A DNA stretch of 64,000 nucleotides from Arenibacter nanhaiticus (GCF_900141935.1 NZ_FQYX01000015.1:1-64000); one strand, 5' to 3'; shown: positions 22,661 through 31,154, counted from the first letter of the stretch. Program-made: numbers and translations. The notes: a model not told the origin generated them from the sequence alone.

Positions 22661-23551
22661 CTATTCCCTGCTCCTTGGATGAGCACTGGAATGCACCTTC
22701 TTTAATTCCGATATATTATTATGGGTATACACTTGCGTGGAAGCCAAACTCGCATGTCCCAATAATTCTTTTACAGCATTTAACTCAGCGCCGTTATTAA
22801 GCAAATGCGTTGCAAAAGTATGCCTTAAAACATGTGGGCTTTTTTTCACCTTAGAGGACACTAAACTAAAATACTTATTTATTATTCTATACACAAGGGT
22901 ATCGTACATTTTATCTCCTTTATTGGTAAGAAAAACAAATTCCGCATCCACGATCAATGGCAATTTGGAACGCTCCACCAAGTACTCCAGAAACAATTTT
23001 TTGGTAATTTCCAAAATCGGAATCACCCGCTCTTTATTTCTCTTCCCTATCACCTTGATAGTATTGACCCCAAAATCTAGATTTTTTAAACTAAGACTCA
23101 TCAGTTCCGCCCTCCTAATTCCGGTAACATAAAAAAGCTCAATAATCAACCTATCCCTTTTTCCTTCAAAAGTATCTTCGAAAGAAAGCTCAGAAAACAC
23201 CCTCACCATTTCTGCTTCAGAAAATGGAATTTCAACTTTTTTATCAGTTTTTAAGGCCCTGTGTTTCGCCAAAGGATTCACATCGATCTCTCCTATCCCC
23301 AAAAGAAATTTATAGTACGCTTTTAAGGATGCTATTTTTCGGTTGACGGTTTTATTAGACACTCCCGAATCAACCAAAGCAACAATCCAATTTCTTATGA
23401 TATTATATGATACGGTTGAGATATCTTCCAACTCCAGCTCGACCCTACAAAACCTCTTAAATTCTTCCAGATCCTTTTCGTAAGCTAGCAAGGTATGCGG
23501 AGAGTAGATTTTCTCCAGGGACAAATAAGTTATAAAGGAATCGATGGCCAT
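22661..23551 (-). CDS. xerC: Tyrosine recombinase XerC/XerD type
   Basis: A 296-residue site-specific recombinase that resolves chromosome dimers at dif. It has the N-terminal SAM-like core-binding domain (FITYLSLEKIYSPHTLLAYE). The catalytic domain shows Arg in TGIRRAELMSLSL, HxxR in HVLRHTFATHLLNNG, His in LLGHASLASTQ and the Tyr nucleophile in VYTHNN. No phage or integron genes surround it, and the place beside hpf is conserved in Flavobacteriia. Whether it is XerC or XerD cannot be told from one sequence; XerC is the usual label. Confidence 0.9.
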   Translation of the reverse strand: MAIDSFITYLSLEKIYSPHTLLAYEKDLEEFKRFCRVELELEDISTVSYNIIRNWIVALVDSGVSNKTVNRKIASLKAYYKFLLGIGEIDVNPLAKHRALKTDKKVEIPFSEAEMVRVFSELSFEDTFEGKRDRLIIELFYVTGIRRAELMSLSLKNLDFGVNTIKVIGKRNKERVIPILEITKKLFLEYLVERSKLPLIVDAEFVFLTNKGDKMYDTLVYRIINKYFSLVSSKVKKSPHVLRHTFATHLLNNGAELNAVKELLGHASLASTQVYTHNNISELKKVHSSAHPRSRE

Positions 23552-23846
23552 ATCGGAAGCTACAAGGTTGAATACAATGAATAGGTAACCTTATAAAATT
23601 AAGAAACAATATGCAGAAAACAGCACTTTTACTACAGTAATAATCAACAACTACAAATTAAACCATCTTTACAAAAAGAAGATTATACCCGGCCTATTCC
23701 CTAACTTTTTGAACCCCATCTTATTCTATTCAAAAACAGGACCTCTATTACCGATAAGAAAACAGCACATTCTATTAAAATAACAAGGAATACGATATTT
23801 AAAACCAAGCGATCCCAAACCCCGATAGGCCTTATCATAATAATTT

Positions 23847-23926
23847 GGGCGTTCCCTCCTTCGTCGGGCGGGCTGTTGGCTATATCCCTTGCGCTGCTGC
23901 GGGGATGCCGCCGCCATCCCTAACGC
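23847..23926 (-). repeat. Dispersed hairpin element, copy A
   Basis: Read on the minus strand it begins GCGTTAGGGATGGCGGCGGC, continues through a GC-rich core to GATATAGC, and ends GGGAACGCCC. The first 24 bases match copy B (24254) at 22 positions, and the last 10 are identical. The core between ATCC and GATATAGC differs completely from copy B. The ends GCGTT and AACGC are complementary. Faces copy B head to head. Confidence 0.7.
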
Positions 23927-23996
23927 AGATTTCAACCAACCCCAACCCGCCAGCAATTAAGAAACAGGGAAAAGAAAACAGAGAAAAGAAAACCTC

Positions 23997-24229
23997 CTTA
24001 TCTTTAATAATCAAATTAATGTCTAAAAACGGTCAACGCTAATCAGGGAAGTTCATCGAGAGCAATCGGTAAAAAGCCTGCAGTGATCCAAGAAAAAAAC
24101 TCGTTATCTTTAATGATGAAATCAATATCCAAACCCTGTCAACACCAATCAAGGAAGCTCAAAACCCACTACCCTTAATAATAAAACTGACATCTAATAA
24201 AACAAGTCAACTTCAACCAAGGCAGCACA
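23997..24229 (+). repeat. Degenerate threefold repeat of about 60 bp
   Basis: Three related units at 23997-24055, 24103-24161 and 24168-24229 share the plan TTATCTTTAATAATsAAAT, then a variable middle, GTCAAC, and AATCAaGGAAGyTCA. Units 1 and 2 are most alike; unit 3 is more diverged. The block lies between hairpin elements A and B. No reading frame stays open through all units. Confidence 0.6.
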
Positions 24230-24253
24230 AATTATCAATTGCTCACTGATGTC

Positions 24254-24343
24254 GCGTTAGGGATTGCAGCGGCATCCTTTTTTAGCTGGCCTGGCCAGCT
24301 AAAAAAGATATAGCGGAAAGAGCGACCCGATAAGGGAACGCCC
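24254..24343 (+). repeat. Dispersed hairpin element, copy B
   Basis: Starts GCGTTAGGGATTGCAGCGGC and ends GGGAACGCCC as copy A does, in the opposite orientation. Its core is a near-perfect palindrome: 15-bp arms 24277-24291 and 24293-24307 (CTTTTTTAGCTGGCC and its complement) around a single base. This would fold as a strong hairpin in RNA or single-stranded DNA. Confidence 0.7.
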
Positions 24344-24493
24344 ATACAACACAACACCTACCAACCTTAACACAATTCCGGACGCTACACCCAAGCTCGC
24401 AGCACGCCCATCTTATCCATTCCACCGACCCCACACAAAACCCAATGCCCAAATACAAAGACAGCAGCAACACCAAAAAGGCCCAAAAACAAC

Positions 24494-24525
24494 AAGACCG
24501 TCCAAACTTACATTTAGACGGTCTT
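24494..24525 (-). terminator. rpsU terminator
   Basis: AAGACCGTC (24494-24502) pairs perfectly with GACGGTCTT (24517-24525) across a 14-nt loop. On the minus strand it is followed by GTTGTTTTTG. It lies 27 bp beyond the rpsU stop. Confidence 0.8.
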
Positions 24526-24552
24526 ATTAATTATTTTAAGAAACTTTAAAAT

Positions 24553-24747
24553 CTAGATTTCTTCTTGATCTCTTAGTCCTTGGATATAGGCAGCTTTTTG
24601 AATCTTAGCTCTATTAAGCACAGATGGCTTATTAAACTGCTGACGACTTCTTAACTGACGCATTGTACCTGTTTTGTCGAACTTACGCTTGAAACGCTTC
24701 AAAGCTCTATCGATATTCTCTCCTTCTTTTATTGGTATAATTAACAT
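24553..24747 (-). CDS. rpsU: 30S ribosomal protein S21
   Basis: The 64-residue bS21 protein of the 30S platform: MLIIPIKEGENIDRALKRFK, then KRKFDKTGTMRQLRSRQQF and a basic/Gln C-terminus. In Bacteroidota bS21 helps hide the anti-Shine-Dalgarno end of 16S rRNA, so most mRNAs there lack a functional Shine-Dalgarno. This gene is the exception in the window, with a strong site upstream. It has its own promoter and terminator. Confidence 0.96.
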   Translation of the reverse strand: MLIIPIKEGENIDRALKRFKRKFDKTGTMRQLRSRQQFNKPSVLNRAKIQKAAYIQGLRDQEEI

Positions 24748-24756
24748 GGGCGATAA

Positions 24757-24762
24757 CCTCCT
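24757..24762 (-). promoter_or_regulatory. Strong Shine-Dalgarno of rpsU
   Basis: AGGAGG (extended AGGAGGT) lies 9 nt before the rpsU ATG. I found no comparable site before other genes in this window. It fits the published model in Flavobacterium in which ribosomes lacking bS21 translate rpsU preferentially, giving autoregulation. Confidence 0.85.
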
Positions 24763-24782
24763 CTCTTTTATGATTAAGGCTG

Positions 24783-24812
24783 CAAATATAAAGATTAATA
24801 CTAGAAATCAAA
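24783..24812 (-). promoter_or_regulatory. rpsU promoter
   Basis: On the minus strand TTTG (24809-24812), 18 bp, then TATATTTG (24783-24790): an almost ideal Bacteroidota promoter. It lies between the end of the acyl-CoA dehydrogenase gene and the rpsU Shine-Dalgarno. Confidence 0.8.
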
Positions 24813-24815
24813 TAA

Positions 24816-25979
24816 TTATTTTAAAATATTTCTTGCAATGACAATTTTCTGAATTTCGGTTGTCCCCTCTCCGATGGTACACAATTTAGAATCCCTATAA
24901 AACTTCTCTACAGGATAGTCTTTGGTATATCCATAGCCACCGTGAATCTGTACCGCTTCATTGGCAACTCTTACACAAACCTCGGAAGCGTACATTTTTG
25001 CCATAGCCCCTAATTTGGTTACATTGCGCCCTTCATTTTTCAAAAAGGCTGCCTTGTGCAACAACAATTCGGAAGCTTCTATTTCTGTTGCCATATCGGC
25101 CAATTTAAAGGAAATCGCCTGAAACTTGCTAATTGGCTTCCCAAATTGAACCCTTTCCTGGGAGTATTTTAAAGCGGCCTCATAGGCACCTTTGGCAATT
25201 CCCAAAGACAATGCCCCGATAGAGATCCTACCGCCGTCTAAAATTTTCATGGACTGTATAAAACCATCTCCTACTTCGCCTAATCGGTTAGCGTCGGGTA
25301 CGCGACAGTTATCAAAAACCAATTCTGCCGTTTCACTGGCCCTCATCCCTAATTTATTCTCTTTTTTCCCACTGGTAAATCCTGGCGTACCCTTTTCTAT
25401 GGCAAAAGCTGTCATACCATGACTATCGCCTTTCTCTCCAGTGCGGACAATTACAACTGCTATATCGCCACTTTTACCATGGGTTATAAAGTTTTTTGCC
25501 CCATTGATTACCCAAGAATCCCCATCCTTTACAGCGGTGGTACTCATACCGGCCGCATCGGAACCAGTATTGTGTTCGGTAAGGCCCCAGGCCCCTATCC
25601 ATTCTGCCGTAGCCAACTTGGGGAGCCATTTCTTTTTCTGCGCTTCGTTCCCAAAAGACAGAATATGGTTGGTGCATAAAGAATTATGTGCAGCGATAGA
25701 AAGTCCTATTGAGGGATCTACGATGGAAATCTCCTCAATTACCTTAATATATTCGTGATACCCCAGATCGGACCCCCCTAACTCTTGAGGCACTAACACT
25801 CCCATAAAGCCCAATTCTCCTGCTTTTTTAAAAACTTCTACAGGAAAGGTTTGTGCTTCATCCCATTCCATAACATATGGTCTAATATATTGTTCTGCGA
25901 ATTCTCTGGCAGAAGAAGCTACCATTTCCAAAGTTTCTGAATAATCAAAATTCATTTCCGCACCTGAGTTCAAGTTCAT
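24816..25979 (-). CDS. Acyl-CoA dehydrogenase
   Basis: A 387-residue FAD flavoenzyme that oxidises acyl-CoA to enoyl-CoA, probably in fatty-acid or branched-chain amino-acid breakdown. Seen are the flavin-binding GAWGLTEHNTGSDAAGMSTT segment, NGAKNFITHG, the family signature region HGGYGYTKDYPVEKFYRD, and the C-terminal IGEGTTEIQKIVIARNIL with the catalytic-type Glu. The start may be at 25955 (MNFDYSETLEMV), which most relatives use; the ATG at 25979 adds eight residues. It is the last gene of a run from the NSS transporter. Exact chain-length preference cannot be told. Confidence 0.93.
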   Translation of the reverse strand: MNLNSGAEMNFDYSETLEMVASSAREFAEQYIRPYVMEWDEAQTFPVEVFKKAGELGFMGVLVPQELGGSDLGYHEYIKVIEEISIVDPSIGLSIAAHNSLCTNHILSFGNEAQKKKWLPKLATAEWIGAWGLTEHNTGSDAAGMSTTAVKDGDSWVINGAKNFITHGKSGDIAVVIVRTGEKGDSHGMTAFAIEKGTPGFTSGKKENKLGMRASETAELVFDNCRVPDANRLGEVGDGFIQSMKILDGGRISIGALSLGIAKGAYEAALKYSQERVQFGKPISKFQAISFKLADMATEIEASELLLHKAAFLKNEGRNVTKLGAMAKMYASEVCVRVANEAVQIHGGYGYTKDYPVEKFYRDSKLCTIGEGTTEIQKIVIARNILK

Positions 25980-25991
25980 TGAATAAGTTTT

Positions 25992-26870
25992 TTATTTTAA
26001 CGCCAAATATAATTGAATTACGGCTATTTTTTCGGTTGGAAAATTTTCTATTTTCGTTAATTCATCAAATGAATGAATTAAACTGTTCTCTTCCCTATAG
26101 CGTACAATTTCCTTCGCAAGGACTTTGTTAATGTACACTAATTTTGCTATATCGCTGGCCGTAGCACTGTTAATATTAATTTTTTGTACTTCTGGCACCT
26201 TTAGCACCTTATACTTTTCTAAGATTTTTTTCACCACTTCCTTCTCCAAACCATACACGTGATACAGTTGTTCTTCCGTTAAAAAACCACCCAATCTATC
26301 CCTAAACTTAACAATTCGTCGAGACAGCACCTCCCCTACTCCTTTTATAGACATAAGATCGTCCGGACTAGCTAAATTTATATCTTGATAAGTATAGACC
26401 GAAGCAATTACTTTTTTTTCTTTCTTATCTGGTTTGCCCCTTGACCCTTGTGTCCATTTAGGAAACTTAAAATAAGGAACCATCTCCTTTAATAAGGAAT
26501 CCGAAATTAAGGTTAGCTCCTGAAAATCCTTGGCGGAGTTTACAAAGCCCCCCTTTTCCCTATAACGGTGCAATCTATCAATTTCAACAGGCGTCATCCC
26601 TAAGGCATACCCTTTATAATCTGTGATAAAATTAGGATTAAAAGGGAATGGCTTTAAAGTATCCTGAAGGGCAGCCTGTTTCTTTAGCTCTTCCAACTGC
26701 ACCTGAATTTCATGATCTACCTGTACGCTGTGCTTGTCCCCTGGCACATAGTACGTCTTCGCAAAGAAATAAAGGAGCTGTATAAACACTATGATAAAAA
26801 GAAAAAAGAAAATCCCACTTCGTTCTTGTCTATTAAAACTGAAATGGGATTTACCTAGCTTCTTATTCAA
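25992..26870 (-). CDS. Membrane-anchored helix-hairpin-helix protein
   Basis: A 292-residue protein with one N-terminal transmembrane helix (GIFFFLFIIVFIQLLYFFA, about 19-37) and three ComEA-type helix-hairpin-helix stretches. These lie near 85-125 (GMTPVEIDRLHRYREKGG), 150-210 (INLASPDDLMSIKGVGEVLS) and 215-285 (ININSATASDIAKLVYINKV). Such domains bind DNA without sequence specificity, and related ComEA proteins take up DNA. The start codon is TTG at 26870, 3 bp after the metS stop, so the two are probably translationally linked. A role in DNA uptake or surface DNA binding is an inference; the partner comEC is not in the window. Confidence 0.8.
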   Translation of the reverse strand: MNKKLGKSHFSFNRQERSGIFFFLFIIVFIQLLYFFAKTYYVPGDKHSVQVDHEIQVQLEELKKQAALQDTLKPFPFNPNFITDYKGYALGMTPVEIDRLHRYREKGGFVNSAKDFQELTLISDSLLKEMVPYFKFPKWTQGSRGKPDKKEKKVIASVYTYQDINLASPDDLMSIKGVGEVLSRRIVKFRDRLGGFLTEEQLYHVYGLEKEVVKKILEKYKVLKVPEVQKININSATASDIAKLVYINKVLAKEIVRYREENSLIHSFDELTKIENFPTEKIAVIQLYLALK

Positions 26871-26873
26871 AAC

Positions 26874-27029
26874 CTACTCTTTTTGTCTGTTCTCTATATC
26901 GTCATTCTCATAATAGGAATCGGGCTCTTGTTTTGGCGGGGTAGTCAATACCCTATAAAAAAAATATCCCGCCAAAGATATCATGGTCCCTTGTGCCAAT
27001 AACATTATTATTAAAGCTGATGAATTCAT
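26874..27029 (-). CDS. metS: MetS-like small subunit of NSS transporter
   Basis: A 51-residue protein read directly from the sequence: MNSSALIIMLLAQGTMISLA begins one membrane helix (about 4-26), followed by YRVLTTPPKQEPDSYYEND and a charged tail. This matches the small-subunit family of NSS-type methionine/alanine importers, in which a tiny membrane protein is needed for transport. Its ATG overlaps the stop of the large subunit (ATGA), so the two are translated together. The short length explains why gene finders miss it. Confidence 0.8.
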   Translation of the reverse strand: MNSSALIIMLLAQGTMISLAGYFFYRVLTTPPKQEPDSYYENDDIENRQKE

Positions 27030-28840
27030 AATGTTTCCCTCCCTTCTTTTCTTCGTTTGTTGAATGCTAAATATACTAATAATGAAATAAATAAAAACAA
27101 CACCATCAACATAACTCTACCGATGTTTTTATAAAATACGTCATTTACAAAAGATCCTGTAGCAATTTGCGCGCCAGGTTTTACTTGATCCCCTACCCTA
27201 ACGGTCGTTTTCTGATCTTCCTCGAAACGGTACTCCTTATAATCTATAAACTTTTCTTCCAAGGATATTTGATTCTCCTTATCATATCGTTTACGTGTAT
27301 TTTCGAAAGAAAACTTAATGTATTGCGGATTTACTTCCTCTACGGTTCCTAGGGCATTTCCGGACCTATCGAAATTTTCGGCATAATAAACCTCCGCAAA
27401 GGAATCCCTATTAAAGGTATCCTGATGTGTTATTTTATCGAGCATACTGGGCAAACTGGCCAAGAACACCCAACCTAGCAATACCGGGGTCACAAACTTT
27501 ATGACATACTTGTATGCCAGCGGCACTCTAATATCGGCCCCTGCATTAATTTCTTCCCATCCTTTATTCATACCAAAAACCCACGAATAGGTAATCACTT
27601 CAAAAAACGCAAAGAATACCAAACTCACGGTACCGGCCCAATAATCGTAATCATCGAATACTCCTTTTTGGAAAAAGAACACTGTAGGCAGTCCCATAAA
27701 CAGGGCTAAGGCCCCAAAAGACCAAGCTCCCTTCTTGGTAGTCCATCCAAACTCATCTCTCATAAACCCTAACCAAGGAGTCCCCATGGCCAAGGAACTG
27801 GTAATCCCTGAAAAGAACAAGAGACCAAACCACATAACTCCGCCTACAGCAGCCAATACAGGCCCCCATTGCTGAAACAAATAAGGCATTGTTTGAAAAG
27901 CCATTCCAAAACCGGCATTGTTAATTACCCAGTCCAACCCTAAATATCCGGCCGCAATTGGAATAACGATAGCACTACCCAATACCACTTCTACAAATCC
28001 GTTCATAAATCCGGCAGAAACCGAATTAAGAGCTATATCGTCCTTGCTTTTCACATAAGAGGCATAGCAATGGATGGTACCCATACCGACGGAGAGCGTA
28101 AAGAATATTTGACCTGCAGCCGCCAACCACACCTTCGGATTCAATAAAGAATCGTATTGCGGGGTCCATAAAAAATTAAGTCCATCCCAAGCGTTGGCAT
28201 CAGGGAAAAGTGCCGAAGCCCCACTATCACCTAAGGTATACCCTCTTATCGCTAAAACAACGCCAAATAAAATTAATAACGGCATTCCTATTTTAGCTAC
28301 TTTCTCTACCCCTTTGATCCCCTTTGACAAAATATAGGTATTAAAGGCAAGACAGAGGACATAAAAAACAATCGCTTCATATGGGATTCCCGTAGAACTA
28401 CGGGTAACATCGACATAAGAGTTAAAAAATCCGGCCACTTCACCTTGGGACATCCCTTCAAAGGTCCCCCTTAGGGAATGGTACACATAGGACAAGGTCC
28501 ACGATTCTATATAGGCATAATAGGCCACGATAGCCAAGTTGGTAAAAATCCCGAAGACCCCAATATATTTAAAGACCCTACCTTTAATCATAGTATCCAA
28601 AATATAAGGAGTACTATGGTTTCCAAACTTACCACCGTATCGCCCAGAAGACCATTCGATAAAAAGCAATGGGATTCCCATCAATAAGAAACATACTAGA
28701 TATGGGATAATAAATGCTCCACCTCCATTTTCAACAGCTTGCACAGGAAATCGCAAAAAATTTCCTAAACCTACTGCATTACCCGCCATTGCCAATATGA
28801 GTCCCAAACGTGAGCCCCATGATTCTGCTGATTTTGCCAT
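27026..28840 (-). CDS. Sodium-dependent transporter, NSS (SLC6) family
   Basis: A 604-residue LeuT-fold symporter that imports an amino acid with Na+. The TM1 sodium/substrate motif GNAVGLGNFLRFP is at residues 16-28; about twelve helices follow. The C-terminal part is unusual: after the eleventh helix come about 100 residues outside the membrane (roughly 480-570). These end in a barrel-sandwich-like VRVGDQVKPGAQIATG and precede the last helix. The stop overlaps the metS start. A terminator separates it from the AGCS symporter upstream. Substrate is unknown; methionine or alanine is suggested by metS. Confidence 0.9.
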   Translation of the reverse strand: MAKSAESWGSRLGLILAMAGNAVGLGNFLRFPVQAVENGGGAFIIPYLVCFLLMGIPLLFIEWSSGRYGGKFGNHSTPYILDTMIKGRVFKYIGVFGIFTNLAIVAYYAYIESWTLSYVYHSLRGTFEGMSQGEVAGFFNSYVDVTRSSTGIPYEAIVFYVLCLAFNTYILSKGIKGVEKVAKIGMPLLILFGVVLAIRGYTLGDSGASALFPDANAWDGLNFLWTPQYDSLLNPKVWLAAAGQIFFTLSVGMGTIHCYASYVKSKDDIALNSVSAGFMNGFVEVVLGSAIVIPIAAGYLGLDWVINNAGFGMAFQTMPYLFQQWGPVLAAVGGVMWFGLLFFSGITSSLAMGTPWLGFMRDEFGWTTKKGAWSFGALALFMGLPTVFFFQKGVFDDYDYWAGTVSLVFFAFFEVITYSWVFGMNKGWEEINAGADIRVPLAYKYVIKFVTPVLLGWVFLASLPSMLDKITHQDTFNRDSFAEVYYAENFDRSGNALGTVEEVNPQYIKFSFENTRKRYDKENQISLEEKFIDYKEYRFEEDQKTTVRVGDQVKPGAQIATGSFVNDVFYKNIGRVMLMVLFLFISLLVYLAFNKRRKEGRETL

Positions 28841-28922
28841 TCTTAAATTCTACTGATTATAACTTTTTAATAAAAGTTTCGCAAGATCGTAAAATTTGGA
28901 TAGACAACACACAATAAAATAA

Positions 28923-28970
28923 GAATTCCGCCTATCAACGTTGCTTTTAACACAATGATAAGCGGAATTC
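28923..28970 (-). terminator. Terminator after the AGCS symporter
   Basis: GAATTCCGCCTATCA (28923-28937) pairs with TGATAAGCGGAATTC (28956-28970) with a single mismatch, loop 18 nt. On the minus strand CTTATTTTATTG follows. It lies 27 bp beyond the symporter stop codon. Confidence 0.75.
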
Positions 28971-28996
28971 CTTACATAATTCTTAACGAAAAACCT

Positions 28997-31060
28997 CTAA
29001 GCTTTTTGCTTTTTAAACAGCTTATTGGCTTTCAGTTTCGACCAATAATCTTCTAAGTCCACTTTTACTTCCCCGGACATAATATAGAGTCCGATTATAT
29101 TAGGAAATGCCATGGCTAAAATCATCATATCCGAAAAATCCAACACGGCACCCAAGCTTACAGAAGCCCCTATAACAACAAAGACCAAGAACAACATTTT
29201 ATATACAAACTCGGTTCTTTTACTTTTCCCAAAGAGGTAGGTCCAAGCTCTCATCCCGTAATACGACCACGAAATCATGGTAGAAAACGCAAACAAGAAT
29301 ACGGCTAATGCCAACACATATGGGAACCAAGAGATAACACTACCAAAGGCATCCGAAGTCAATTGTGCTCCTGCCAATCCGTCTACCTCGTGCATTCCTG
29401 TGAAGATCAGCACCAAGGCCGTTAGGGTACAAACCACAACCGTATCTATAAAAGGCTCTAACAAGGCAACAAACCCTTCCGATGGCGGGTGATTTGTTTT
29501 GGCGGTACTATGGGCAATAGCGGCCGATCCTACTCCTGCTTCATTGGAAAAGGCTGCTCGTTGAAACCCAACTATTAACACCCCTATCACACCACCTTTA
29601 ATGGCGCTAGGACTAAAAGCACCGTCTACGATAGCAGAAAATGCAGGCCCTATATTTTCAATATTAATGATAATTACTGCCATGGCCGCTACAATATAAA
29701 TAGAAGCCATTACCGGAACCACCCTTCCCGTAACCTGTGCGATACTATTGATTCCACCAATAATTACGACTCCTACAAGAATAGCTGTAATGATCCCAAA
29801 CCAAAATCCGTTTCCTTCCAATGCCGGAAACTGGCCAGAAAGCTGTTCAAAGGATTGGTTTGCCTGAAACATATTCCCTCCTCCGAAGGAAGCTCCTACT
29901 GCCAAGACTGCAAATAAACCGGCTAGCACTTTACCCAATCCTTTTAAGTTTCTTTTTTCGAGCCCATATCGCAAGTAATTCATAGGTCCGCCAAACACCC
30001 TACCATCGGGAAGGATATCTCTATATTTAACCCCTAGGGTACACTCGACAAACTTAGAGGACATCCCTAATAATCCACAAACAATCATCCAAAAGGTTGC
30101 TCCGGCCCCTCCCAAGGAAACTGCAACCCCAACTCCGGCGATATTCCCGAGTCCAACGGTCCCCGACACTGCCGTTGCCAAAGCCTGAAAGTGAGTCACC
30201 TGTCCCGGTGCATCCGGGTCGTCGTATTTTCCTTTTGCCAACTCTAAAGCGTGTCCAAAGCCCCTTATATTTATAAAACCCATTCTTAAGGTAAAAAACA
30301 ACGCCCCTACCACTAACCAAATAACGATAAAGGGAATAGCCTTTTCCTGAGGGTCTCCGTTAGGATGTGTTACAGCTACGGGTTCATCATAGGAAATAGC
30401 GGCCAAAAAATTGGCGCCTTGTTCGATAACATGTTCCATGTTTTCGGAATTATAAATAACACCACCTTCCTTGACCAAATATTGTAACCCACCATTAACC
30501 GGAGCCAAAATAGTCTCCTTAGCACCGCTTTTGTTTTCAATAATAGCGATAGGCTCTCCTTTTTTCACTTTACTTCCCTCTGGCCGCAACCATTCCTTAA
30601 GGGTGTACTTGTCTTCTACATCTGGTGTCCAATTAGGGATAGACACCCTTTTTACATCGGCATAGACCACAGGATCATATATCCCAATAGCTGCAAAAGG
30701 ATCCCAAAACAGCACCGCCCCTAGAGCACTTACGGCAGGAGTCATAGCCCCATTGAATATTTCCGTGATCGCTTTGGCGGGCACCTTATAGGATTTGGTA
30801 AGTTGTGCGCCACTAGCATCTGAAATTAGGACTTCATAAGGCAAGCCTTCGACCAAATTTACCGATTCATTAGAATTAAGGGAGGTAGCCTGGTTGCTCC
30901 ATTTATATTGGTAGGGAGGTGTGCCCCCCTCGACTTCAAGCTTTATGACTCCGTCATTAATCTTATTGGAAGGGTTTAAGATAGTTTCCTTGACTTTAAG
31001 CTCTTGTGCAAACAAGGTTATGGAAAAAAGCAAAAAAACGAAAGACATGTATTTCTTCAT
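28997..31060 (-). CDS. Na+/alanine symporter (AGCS) with extracytoplasmic front end
   Basis: A 687-residue protein whose C-terminal 450 residues are an alanine or glycine:cation symporter ([54 protein letters not shown]). I start at the ATG at 31060 because a signal peptide begins there ([19 protein letters not shown]). Between it and the transporter are a SprB-like repeat ([12 protein letters not shown], 45-56, to about 95), then a first hydrophobic segment, then a biotinyl/lipoyl-like fold near 150-215 ([20 protein letters not shown]). The lipoyl Lys environment is not that of a modified domain, so it is likely structural. Found in Flavobacteriia but little discussed. Confidence 0.88.
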   Translation of the reverse strand: MKKYMSFVFLLFSITLFAQELKVKETILNPSNKINDGVIKLEVEGGTPPYQYKWSNQATSLNSNESVNLVEGLPYEVLISDASGAQLTKSYKVPAKAITEIFNGAMTPAVSALGAVLFWDPFAAIGIYDPVVYADVKRVSIPNWTPDVEDKYTLKEWLRPEGSKVKKGEPIAIIENKSGAKETILAPVNGGLQYLVKEGGVIYNSENMEHVIEQGANFLAAISYDEPVAVTHPNGDPQEKAIPFIVIWLVVGALFFTLRMGFINIRGFGHALELAKGKYDDPDAPGQVTHFQALATAVSGTVGLGNIAGVGVAVSLGGAGATFWMIVCGLLGMSSKFVECTLGVKYRDILPDGRVFGGPMNYLRYGLEKRNLKGLGKVLAGLFAVLAVGASFGGGNMFQANQSFEQLSGQFPALEGNGFWFGIITAILVGVVIIGGINSIAQVTGRVVPVMASIYIVAAMAVIIINIENIGPAFSAIVDGAFSPSAIKGGVIGVLIVGFQRAAFSNEAGVGSAAIAHSTAKTNHPPSEGFVALLEPFIDTVVVCTLTALVLIFTGMHEVDGLAGAQLTSDAFGSVISWFPYVLALAVFLFAFSTMISWSYYGMRAWTYLFGKSKRTEFVYKMLFLVFVVIGASVSLGAVLDFSDMMILAMAFPNIIGLYIMSGEVKVDLEDYWSKLKANKLFKKQKA

Positions 31061-31154
31061 AATTAATTTTAAAGTTTTGTTGGTTTTATTTATAAATTTT
31101 AACAATATCACAATAATATAACTCCTAATCAAATATTAATCCTAAGGATAGCCA

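Larger units (their letters stand above)
23552..24493. other. Noncoding island between xerC and rpsU
   Basis: About 940 bases without a credible gene. Its base composition changes abruptly: GC-rich patches near 23850-23925 and 24250-24345 sit in otherwise AT-rich, A-run-rich DNA. The patches are two copies of one element in opposite orientation, and between them lies a sequence repeated three times with divergence. The few ORFs here are short, biased in composition and cross the repeats, so I do not call them. Confidence 0.65.

Noticed and set aside
22661-23551. Integrase of a mobile element or integron
   Set aside because: Housekeeping XerC-type sequence next to hpf, no attachment site, cassette or phage genes around it.
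23726-23956. 76-codon minus-strand ORF in the xerC-rpsU gap
   Set aside because: It runs straight through hairpin element A; its composition (Arg, Gln, Ala runs) follows the GC-rich repeat and not a protein family.
23845-24042. 65-codon plus-strand ORF
   Set aside because: It is the opposite strand of element A joined to A-rich DNA; no coding pattern.
23997-24229. CRISPR array
   Set aside because: Only three units, each about 60 bp and diverged, with unequal gaps; no cas genes anywhere in the window.
24282-24476. 64-codon minus-strand ORF
   Set aside because: It overlaps the palindromic core of element B and is rich in Cys and Trp from repeat sequence; no start signal or family.
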